From assembly GCA_003666485.1 (NCBI GenBank), contig CP032931.1, positions 186,001 through 250,000 of the forward strand: a stretch of 64,000 nt of DNA, read 5' to 3'. Below the pieces are notes generated by a model, which worked only from the letters and a program-made list of their open reading frames with translations, searched no databases and was not told the DNA's origin. The stretch comes from Levilactobacillus brevis (GTDB lineage: Bacteria; Bacillota; Bacilli; Lactobacillales; Lactobacillaceae). This document shows positions 43,398 through 50,663 of the stretch, one piece after another (within the stretch, counting starts at the first letter, position 1; each line of letters starts with the position of its first letter). Made by a program: the position numbers and the translations under genes.

Positions 43398-46300
43398 ATG
43401 AAACAGAAGCATGAACCATATGCCATTGGATTAGACATTGGGACCAGCTCTATCGGTTGGACCACTGCTGACATGAACGGCTATGTGACACGAACCAAGG
43501 GCCAAACGGGGTTGGGGGTTCGGTTATTTCAGGAAGGTCAGACAGCAGCTGAACGACGGGGATTCCGGACCACTCGACGACGATTGAGTCGGCGTCGTTG
43601 GCGGTTACGATTGTTACGAGAGATTTTCGATGAACCGATTTCATCTATTGACGAAAACTTCTTTGCACGTCAGAAAGTTTCTAATGTGTCGCCCAAGGAC
43701 AGCAGATTTACGAATAAGTATCAGCTTTTTGATAATCAAATAGATCATGAATTTTATTCAAAGTACCCGACTATTTATCACTTGCGTTGGCAATTGATGA
43801 CGGAACATCGAAAATTTGATTTACGCGAAATTTATTTGGCTATCCACCACATTGTGAAGTATCGGGGGAATTTTTTACGTTCAGGTAGTCCAGCTGGTTT
43901 TAAACCGGGAGAACTAGACTTTAAAAAACGCTTTGCGTCTGTGAATGATACTTGGCGCGTGATTTTTGACGAGGCGGCGCCACAGTTGCCAGAGGCTAAT
44001 TTAGAAAAGATTACAGCTTTGATTCTGGATAACAACCGTAGTCGATTGGATCGACAACGGGAGCTTGTGAAATTACTGATGGCCGTAACTGGTGAGAATA
44101 AGAATTGGAAGACGAATTTTACTGAATTTTCTAAGGCAATTCTAGGATTAAAGGCTAAATTATTTTTATTGACAGGCACGCAGGTGGATAAGGCTGATGA
44201 GAAAACATGGACCTTTAGCTTAGCTGATATTGAAGATCATCGAGCAGATTTGGAAAGTGCGTTCGACGATGCAGCGTTGGAGCTGATTGAAAAATTAGGT
44301 GACCTTCAAGCTGCCATTCAGTTAACTGAGATCATGCCTAGCGGTCAATATTTCTCACAGAGCATGTGTGAGCGCTACGAGGATCATGCGAAGCATCTTA
44401 AGTGGTTACGGGAGTATATTGATCAACAAACAGATGCCAAGAAAGCCCAAGCCATTCAAGTAGCTTACGACCATTACATTGATGGTAAAGACGGTAAAGC
44501 AGTTACCCAGACAGATTTCTACAAAGATTTGAATAAAGTTTTGAAAAATGATGATTCTGAGTTAGCTGTTAAAATCAGTAATGAGATTGAATTAGAGCAT
44601 TTTATGCCTAAACAACGGACAAAAGAAAACGGAGTTATTCCTTATCAAGTGCATCAGCAAGAATTAGATATGATTATTGATAATCAAAAATCCTACTATC
44701 CCTTCCTAAGTGAGCCTAATCCAATTGTTGGACACCGGGCAACGCAACCTTACAAAATTGATGAATTAGTAAGCTTCCGTGTGCCTTATTACGTGGGGCC
44801 GATGGTGACACCTGAGGTACAATCCAAGACTGAGAATGCTGAAAATCAATTTTCCTGGATGGTACGTAAAGATGCTGGTGACATCACACCGTGGAACTTC
44901 GATGATAAGGTTGACAGGATTGCTTCAGCGACGAACTTTATTCAGCGTATGAAGACGACAGATACGTACCTCATTGGTGAGGATGTCTTACCACAACGAA
45001 GCCTTATTTATCAGCGCTTTACAGTTCTGAACGAATTAAATAACGTTCGGGTAAATGGTAAGCCATTGACTCGTAATCAGAAACAACGAATTTATGAAAA
45101 ATTATTTGTGGGTCGTAAGAATCATGGCACTGTCAGTATCAAGGCGTTACAGGAAAACCTGGTTCATAGTGGAGAAGTACTCACCACGCCTAAAATTGAA
45201 GGGTTAGCTGATCCTAAACACTTTAATAATGCATTAACTACGTATCATGACTTTAAAGATTTGTTGCCAGATGATATTGATCTGCCGGAACGACAAGCAG
45301 ATATTGAAAAGATTATTAATTGGTCAACCGTTTTTGAGGATACAGATATCCTTAGAGAAAAGCTACGAGAGATTGACTGGTTAAGTGACTTGCAACGGAA
45401 ACGACTCAGTCAAAAGCGCTATCGTGGCTGGGGACGACTGTCAGCACGTTTGTTAACTGGTATCAAGGATGCTCAAGGACTGTCGATCTTAGACCAGTTA
45501 TGGCAGACACAATTGAACTTTATGCAGATTGTTAGCCAACCAGACTATGCGAAAGCCATTGCTGAAATTAATGCAGCGGGGATGGCAAAGCAAGATGTGC
45601 TGGATACGATTAATGAGATGTATACGTCACCGCAAAACAAAAAGGCCTTACGCCAGATTTTGTTGGTAGTGCGAGATATCCAAAAAGCCCATCATGGGCA
45701 GGCGCCTAGTCGAATCTTCATCGAGGCGGCACGTGGTGCTGAACAAAATCCACAGCGGACACGACAACGGCAGAAGCATCTCAGTGATCTGTATGCTGAT
45801 CAAGCAAAGCAAATTATCGACGATGCGGTTAAAACGGAACTTGGGGATAAAATCAAGAATAAAGCGCAGTTTACCACGCGGCTAATGCTTTATTTCTTGC
45901 AAAATGGTCGAGATATGTATACGGGTAAGCGCCTGAATATTGATGCATTATCGATGTATGATATTGACCATATTTTACCGCAGTCGTTAGTTAAAGATGA
46001 TTCGTTGGATAATCGGGTATTGGTAAGTCAAAAAATTAATCGGACAAAGAATGATACATTTGCTTCAGAGCTTTTTGAAAATAACATGCGTGGCACATGG
46101 GAGCGCTGGCGTTCATCGGGCTTAATTAGTGCACGTAAGCTCAAACACTTATTAATGCGGCCAAATGAGATCAATAAATATGCAACTGGGTTTATTAATC
46201 GGCAATTGGTTGAGACACGCCAGGTCATTAAGTTAGTTACAGATGTGCTGAGCACTGAATTCGATTCGGAGGCAACCAAAATTATTTCGGTTAAGGCCGG

Positions 46301-47510
46301 TCTGACGCATCAATTACGCCAGGAGTTGATGCTGCCTAAGTTGCGTGAGTTAAATGATTACCACCATGCCATCGATGCTTTTTTAGCAGTCCGGATTGGG
46401 ACTTATTTGCTGAAACGTTATCCTAAGTTGGAACGATTCTTTGTCTATGGTCAGTACAAGGTTGCACCACAGATAGATTTACGCCGGTTTAACTTTATTC
46501 ATGATTTAGTTACAGATAAGGTGGATAAGATTACTGATCCGCAAACTGGTGAGATTCTTTGGGATCGAGAAAATGACGTGGCGTATGTGAAACATCTAAT
46601 GAGCTTGAAGCATTTGTTGGTTACGCATGAGGTGCTTGAGGACCATGGGGCTTTATTTAATCAGACGATTTATAAGGCAGTTATGGATAAGCAAAATCCT
46701 GGAGAAGCTAAGCATAAGCGTGATTTGATTCCTGCTAAAAAGAATCGTGAGACAACAATTTATGGTGGCTATTCTGGGCAAAAAACAACTTATTTAGCAA
46801 TTGTTCGTGTGAATGGTAAAAATCCGTCGTTCAAAGTAGTAGGGGTACGTACTAATATGCTCGAACGACTGAGACAATTGCAATATAAGTCTGGTTTGAC
46901 GTTGAATCAAGCAACTAAGCAGGTGCTGATGCCGCAGTTCACAGATGCTAAAGGAAAGGTTAAAGATTTTGATGTCCTGCTGCCTGAGGTTTATTTACAT
47001 CAACGGGTACAAGATATTGTTGATGGAAAGCGGTATCAGTTCGGGTTAAACACAAATACCTATTACCGAAATTTCCAACAATTAGTGTTACCGCTAGGGC
47101 TACAGATTGAGTTGCAATTTTCTAAGGAAGACTTAAAGAAAGATACGTTAATGAAGATTTTTGACGAGATTTGTGCGCAGATGGAAAAGTACTTTGCACT
47201 TTATAGCAAAGTGAACAATTTTACCGATATTTTAGTCAATTCACGAGAAGCGTTCAGTAAATTGCCAATTCAGGATGTTTGTGATGCTCATGGAAAGGTT
47301 ACTCAGCCGGGTATGAAATCGACATTAATAGATATCATGATGGGATTGCATAGTAATATGGCCAGGAAGCCCCTTAAGCAATTAGGATTTAAGACGCCAT
47401 TTGGTTTTTTACAGGTGCCGTCGGGAATTAGTTTGACAGCTCAAGCCCAAATCGTCTACGAATCACCAACAGGACTCTTTAAGCGATGCATCAAGTTAGC
47501 AGATCTTTAG
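43398..47510 (+). CDS. cas9: CRISPR-associated endonuclease Cas9 (type II-A)
   Basis: RNA-guided double-strand DNA nuclease of the interference step. 1370 residues. RuvC-I YAIGLDIGTSSIGW with D13; Arg-rich bridge helix (about 54-78, RRGFRTTRRRLSRRRWR); RuvC-II IFIEAARG with E776; HNH with D857-H858 in YDIDHILPQS and later NRTKND; RuvC-III YHHAIDAFLAV with H990 and D993. All catalytic residues are present and length is normal, so it looks active. RBS AAGGAGG. Codon and base composition are more A+T-rich than the surrounding chromosome, a sign of transfer. Confidence 0.98.
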   Translation: MKQKHEPYAIGLDIGTSSIGWTTADMNGYVTRTKGQTGLGVRLFQEGQTAAERRGFRTTRRRLSRRRWRLRLLREIFDEPISSIDENFFARQKVSNVSPKDSRFTNKYQLFDNQIDHEFYSKYPTIYHLRWQLMTEHRKFDLREIYLAIHHIVKYRGNFLRSGSPAGFKPGELDFKKRFASVNDTWRVIFDEAAPQLPEANLEKITALILDNNRSRLDRQRELVKLLMAVTGENKNWKTNFTEFSKAILGLKAKLFLLTGTQVDKADEKTWTFSLADIEDHRADLESAFDDAALELIEKLGDLQAAIQLTEIMPSGQYFSQSMCERYEDHAKHLKWLREYIDQQTDAKKAQAIQVAYDHYIDGKDGKAVTQTDFYKDLNKVLKNDDSELAVKISNEIELEHFMPKQRTKENGVIPYQVHQQELDMIIDNQKSYYPFLSEPNPIVGHRATQPYKIDELVSFRVPYYVGPMVTPEVQSKTENAENQFSWMVRKDAGDITPWNFDDKVDRIASATNFIQRMKTTDTYLIGEDVLPQRSLIYQRFTVLNELNNVRVNGKPLTRNQKQRIYEKLFVGRKNHGTVSIKALQENLVHSGEVLTTPKIEGLADPKHFNNALTTYHDFKDLLPDDIDLPERQADIEKIINWSTVFEDTDILREKLREIDWLSDLQRKRLSQKRYRGWGRLSARLLTGIKDAQGLSILDQLWQTQLNFMQIVSQPDYAKAIAEINAAGMAKQDVLDTINEMYTSPQNKKALRQILLVVRDIQKAHHGQAPSRIFIEAARGAEQNPQRTRQRQKHLSDLYADQAKQIIDDAVKTELGDKIKNKAQFTTRLMLYFLQNGRDMYTGKRLNIDALSMYDIDHILPQSLVKDDSLDNRVLVSQKINRTKNDTFASELFENNMRGTWERWRSSGLISARKLKHLLMRPNEINKYATGFINRQLVETRQVIKLVTDVLSTEFDSEATKIISVKAGLTHQLRQELMLPKLRELNDYHHAIDAFLAVRIGTYLLKRYPKLERFFVYGQYKVAPQIDLRRFNFIHDLVTDKVDKITDPQTGEILWDRENDVAYVKHLMSLKHLLVTHEVLEDHGALFNQTIYKAVMDKQNPGEAKHKRDLIPAKKNRETTIYGGYSGQKTTYLAIVRVNGKNPSFKVVGVRTNMLERLRQLQYKSGLTLNQATKQVLMPQFTDAKGKVKDFDVLLPEVYLHQRVQDIVDGKRYQFGLNTNTYYRNFQQLVLPLGLQIELQFSKEDLKKDTLMKIFDEICAQMEKYFALYSKVNNFTDILVNSREAFSKLPIQDVCDAHGKVTQPGMKSTLIDIMMGLHSNMARKPLKQLGFKTPFGFLQVPSGISLTAQAQIVYESPTGLFKRCIKLADL

Positions 47511-47521
47511 ACTGCTGAAAT

Positions 47522-47677
47522 AAAAAAAGTGTGCACCCAGAAAACTCCGGCGTGCACACACTACATATGTAATGGCTCGATAACGGGCTCATAAGATGAA
47601 ACTTGGCGGGAAAAACCACCTTGTTTGACTTTAACTCAGTTCTGCAAATCAGTGAGGTCAAGCAGGTCAACTTGACC
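47522..47677 (-). ncRNA. tracrRNA
   Basis: The plus strand at about 47634-47663 (AGTTCTGCAAATCAGTGAGG and on) matches the CRISPR repeat, so the minus-strand transcript carries the anti-repeat. Order on the minus strand: 5' hairpin GGTCAAgTTGACC, anti-repeat, bulge, GTTAAAGTC, GGTGG/CCGCC nexus-like hairpin, TACATATGTA hairpin, then a terminator GTGTGCAC...GTGCACAC with T7 at 47522-47528. Predicted length about 156 nt. It is antisense to the cas9-cas1 intergenic transcript. Confidence 0.88.
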
Positions 47678-47683
47678 AATAAC

Positions 47684-47712
47684 AGAATACCATGTTGCAA
47701 CGTATAACGCAA
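47684..47712 (-). promoter_or_regulatory. tracrRNA promoter
   Basis: TTGCGT (47707-47712), 17-bp spacer, extended -10 TGGTATTCT (hexamer 47684-47689) on the minus strand. It overlaps the ribosome-binding region of cas1 on the other strand. Confidence 0.75.
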
Positions 47713-47724
47713 GGAGGATAAATG

Positions 47725-48546
47725 ATGGGATGGCGAACAATCATGATCAGCCAGCACGCTAAAGTCTCGCTGACTGCAGGTAACTTAGTAATTCAAACGG
47801 ATTCGGACCGACTACATGTGCCGGTGGATCAAGTGAATGTCTTACTGATTCAGACACTACAAGCGGTGATCACGACTGCAGCGGTAGCGGCTTTGACCGA
47901 AGAACACGTAAAGATTATTTTTACCGGAAGAGATGGCCAGCCCATTTGCGAGACTGCCGAGTGTTATCCCCGCTTGCGGACGGCAGCCTTGGTTACCTCT
48001 CAAGTAAATTGGCCCCATGACCGCATTGCTAATTTGTGGACGAGAGTGGTTGCAGCTAAGATGGCTAATCAAATTACCGTGGCCGATTTTCTTGGTGCGG
48101 AGACACAGGGATTAAGAGACGAGGTAGATAAATTAGAATTGAATGATACCACTAACCGAGAAGCAGTAGTTGCCAGACAATATTTTCCACTGCTTTTTGG
48201 TGAGGACTTTTCGCGGTCGGATTTAGTTCCAGAGAATGCGGCTTTAAACTACGGCTATTCAATTCTATTATCGCTAGTTGACCGAGTGATTGTCTCACGT
48301 GGATATCTAACCTGTTTTGGCATTCATCACAAGAATGCAGGGAATGGCTTTAATCTGGGCTCTGACTTGATGGAACCCTTTCGACCAATCATTGATTATT
48401 GGGTTGCCCAGCAAAAGATCAATGACCTAACCCCAGACGTGAAGTTTGGCTTGGTTCGGCTGTTTGACTTGGAAATGATCTATCAAGGGAAGAAGGAGCT
48501 CTTTAGTAATGTCGTGGAGAAGTACGTTGGGCAATGCCTAAAGTAA
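47725..48546 (+). CDS. cas1: CRISPR integrase Cas1, C-terminally truncated by an IS element
   Basis: Spacer-integration nuclease. 273 residues from ATG 47725 (family start MGWRT; AAGGAGG seven bases upstream). Catalytic residues look present: Glu in TNREAVVARQYFP (about 146), His in FGIHHKNAGNGFNLG (about 201) and Glu/Asp in SDLMEPFRPIID (about 213-217). The stop TAA at 48544-48546 is completed by the first base of the inserted IS. Without the IS the frame continues through 49600-49684, adding 28 residues (first YLNAEMDQIRIEVEV), and would have overlapped cas2. Activity of the shortened protein is uncertain. Confidence 0.93.
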   Translation: MGWRTIMISQHAKVSLTAGNLVIQTDSDRLHVPVDQVNVLLIQTLQAVITTAAVAALTEEHVKIIFTGRDGQPICETAECYPRLRTAALVTSQVNWPHDRIANLWTRVVAAKMANQITVADFLGAETQGLRDEVDKLELNDTTNREAVVARQYFPLLFGEDFSRSDLVPENAALNYGYSILLSLVDRVIVSRGYLTCFGIHHKNAGNGFNLGSDLMEPFRPIIDYWVAQQKINDLTPDVKFGLVRLFDLEMIYQGKKELFSNVVEKYVGQCLK

Positions 48547-49599
48547 CGCGTTGTGCTAGCTTCGTAATATTTTCAATTGATCTTAAGTCCGCTTAATCCT
48601 TCTGCCAATTGCTGATGAACTTTAATGACATTCCAGAGAAAAAGCGTTGATAACCGGCTGTTAAGGCCACTCATCGTATCAGTCCCTGGGTGTTCAAAGT
48701 GTCCGACCTTGTTCAAGTTACTAAAACAAGTCTCGATGTGCCGCCGCTGATTCTTCAAGAATGCTGAGTTGACTTGCTTACTGTGTCGCATGTTCTTTCG
48801 CAATGGAAACCACAGATGAATCCCAAACTCTTGTCTGAGAAACTGTTGCTGCGGGCGGCTTAAGTAACCGCCATCTGCTAAAACGTACTTTGCCGGAGCT
48901 TCACGTAGTAATTCGATTGTGACTTTACGATCGTCCACGGAAGCTGGTGTTAGTTCCCAATCAATGAAGTACCCGTCATTACTCATGACGGCATGGAGCT
49001 TGAAGCCGTAGTAATAGACCCGTTTGGTGGCATTATAGCCTTTATTGGCAATGCCTTTTAACACCTTGGCACGATTGCTTCGCCGTGCAGAAACTAAGGT
49101 GATTGGGGCGCTGTCAATGATCTCATAGACAGACTCGTGCCGGTAACGCTTGAGCATCCAAATACGAATGAGCTTGAGAGCCATCGTTAGCTGACGGCAA
49201 CGCCGATTGTAACGGGTCCGTTCTGGAACCCGGATCCCGGAAGCGATGAGATTCCGATGAAACTGGGCTTCGGACACTTCACGCAAGTCTATTCGAGCTA
49301 ACATGCAGGCAATGATGACTACATCACTAGTTTTAAGTTCACGATAATTGCACCGAAAGCGAAACCTTTTGGCTAACTGATTGTAATATGGCTGGACAAT
49401 TTTGATGAATTTCATGACAGAGACTTGAATTGGATTGAATTTTGCGATAACTTTAGGGAGGCCTAGCATTTACGGTTCTTCTTTCTTGGTTTCGTCGCCA
49501 TAGAAGTTACCGCAAATGCGGGCTTTTTGCATGCATTAGGACTTAAGCTTGTTATTCAATTTTTAAAATATTACATTACTAGCACTACGCGTTAAAGTA
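48539..49599. mobile_element. IS982-like insertion sequence with 7-bp target duplication
   Basis: Element 48546-49592 (1047 bp) has terminal inverted repeats ACGCGTTGTGCTAG (left) and ACGCGTAGTGCTAG (right, complement), extending imperfectly further in. Direct repeats TAAAGTA flank it at 48539-48545 and 49593-49599. It carries one transposase gene on the minus strand. Inserted at the cas1 3' end, separating cas1 from cas2. Its right end holds a small terminator (CCGCAAATGCGG then T5, about 49510-49528) and a possible outward promoter (TTGTTA-17-TACATT, 49549-49577). Confidence 0.93.
48573..49469 (-). CDS. IS982-family-like DDE transposase
   Basis: 298 residues, complete. N-terminal DNA-binding region, then a DDE nuclease domain: first Asp in YEIIDSAPITL, YYYGFKLHAVMSNDGYF, second Asp in KYVLADGGYLS and Glu in RRHIETCFSNLNK. 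Length and motif context fit the IS982 family. It is opposite to the cas genes. Frame is intact, so the element may still move. Confidence 0.88.
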   Translation of the reverse strand: MLGLPKVIAKFNPIQVSVMKFIKIVQPYYNQLAKRFRFRCNYRELKTSDVVIIACMLARIDLREVSEAQFHRNLIASGIRVPERTRYNRRCRQLTMALKLIRIWMLKRYRHESVYEIIDSAPITLVSARRSNRAKVLKGIANKGYNATKRVYYYGFKLHAVMSNDGYFIDWELTPASVDDRKVTIELLREAPAKYVLADGGYLSRPQQQFLRQEFGIHLWFPLRKNMRHSKQVNSAFLKNQRRHIETCFSNLNKVGHFEHPGTDTMSGLNSRLSTLFLWNVIKVHQQLAEGLSGLKIN

Positions 49600-49646
49600 T
49601 TTAAACGCAGAAATGGATCAGATTAGAATCGAGGTTGAAGTTCCCA

Positions 49647-49967
49647 ATGAGGTATCAAATTATGCGATTAATGATTATGTTTGATTTACCAATGGTGAGT
49701 AGCGAGGATCGACGGAACTATAGACATTTTCGAAAGGCGTTGATTTCTGAAGGATTCTTTATGATGCAGTTTTCTGTCTACGTACGTGTTTGTGCTAATT
49801 CTAAGAATGCCAAAGCTGTTGAACAACGGATTGCGGCTATCACACCGAAAGAAGGGCTAGTGCAATCAGTCATGCTGACGGAGAAACAATACCAAGCCAT
49901 GCATTTTATTTCGGGGGAACCCAACCGTGATATTATCAATTCAGCGGAAAGGACGATTATGATATGA
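49647..49967 (+). CDS. cas2: CRISPR-associated protein Cas2
   Basis: Structural partner of Cas1 in spacer integration. 106 residues from ATG 49647, giving MRYQIMRLMIMFDLPM as in type II-A Cas2; the TTG at 49635 directly abuts GAGG and is rejected. Contains the ferredoxin-like first strand and FDLP with the conserved Asp. csn2 overlaps its end by 4 bp. Because of the IS, it is now cut off from the cas9-cas1 transcript and must rely on another promoter. Confidence 0.93.
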   Translation: MRYQIMRLMIMFDLPMVSSEDRRNYRHFRKALISEGFFMMQFSVYVRVCANSKNAKAVEQRIAAITPKEGLVQSVMLTEKQYQAMHFISGEPNRDIINSAERTIMI

Positions 49968-50629
49968 ACGTGACCTATTATAGTTTCCCACCGTTCTCTG
50001 TGCAGCCAGGAAAGATTACGGTGATTGATACCGGGTCACAGCGAATTTATCGTAACTTGACTGCCGGTGTTCAAGGAAAGGCGGACACAGTCAAGGTGAG
50101 CGATGACGATTTTGCATCGGTACCAGCCAAGATGGGTCCACAGTGGTTCGGGGACCCGATGTTGACGTTGAATTTGAACGATCTATTTCAGCGTAAGTTG
50201 CAGGCTCAACTCGTCAAACTGTTAGCTGATAACCAGACGGTAAAATTAGCCGATGGATTACGTGAGCTTCTATCACAAATGTTAGCGGATAGCTACTTAA
50301 TGGACGTGCCAATGGAGTTACCAACAATTCCTGAGATTGCCAAGTTAGTGAAATTCAGTGGAATTCAGCTGGCACCTGACATCCAGGAAAATCCGTATGG
50401 TATAATCGAGACGTTAGTTAAGGTGCTTTTAGAGTTGCATGATCAACACATGATTGTTTTGACCAATGTTAGCCATTATCTTCAGGTCAGCCAGCTGAAA
50501 ATGTTGGTGAGGTTTATGGCTAACGTTGATTTGCCGCTTCTTCTAATTGAATTTTCACCTATTCGTCGTAAAGACTACTTCGGGGGATGCGATTACCACT
50601 ACATCGATAGCGATTTTGTCCTCTGGTAA
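49964..50629 (+). CDS. csn2: CRISPR-associated protein Csn2
   Basis: Ring-forming DNA-end-binding protein needed for spacer acquisition in type II-A systems. 221 residues; the weakly conserved alpha/beta fold shows NLNDLFQRKLQAQLVKLL near the middle and HDQHMIVLTNVSHYLQVSQL towards the end. Overlaps cas2 by 4 bp and is directly followed by the array, the standard II-A position. Confidence 0.9.
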   Translation: MNVTYYSFPPFSVQPGKITVIDTGSQRIYRNLTAGVQGKADTVKVSDDDFASVPAKMGPQWFGDPMLTLNLNDLFQRKLQAQLVKLLADNQTVKLADGLRELLSQMLADSYLMDVPMELPTIPEIAKLVKFSGIQLAPDIQENPYGIIETLVKVLLELHDQHMIVLTNVSHYLQVSQLKMLVRFMANVDLPLLLIEFSPIRRKDYFGGCDYHYIDSDFVLW

Positions 50630-50663
50630 GAATTTATGATGAGATATTAGTGTGAAAATAACG
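50630..50663 (+). promoter_or_regulatory. Short CRISPR leader
   Basis: Only 34 bp, A+T-rich, separate the csn2 stop from the first repeat. TATGAT at 50635-50640 could be a -10, but no convincing -35 is seen; a promoter may lie in the csn2 3' end. The repeats at this end are uniform and those at the other end decay, so this is the leader side. Confidence 0.6.

Noticed and set aside
47491-47757. 88-residue minus-strand frame between cas9 and cas1
   Set aside because: It covers the tracrRNA and its promoter; the resemblance of its LICRTELKSNK part to the array frames only reflects the anti-repeat.
49635-49646. TTG start four codons before the cas2 ATG
   Set aside because: GAGG directly abuts the TTG, leaving no room for a ribosome site; MRYQIM is the family start.
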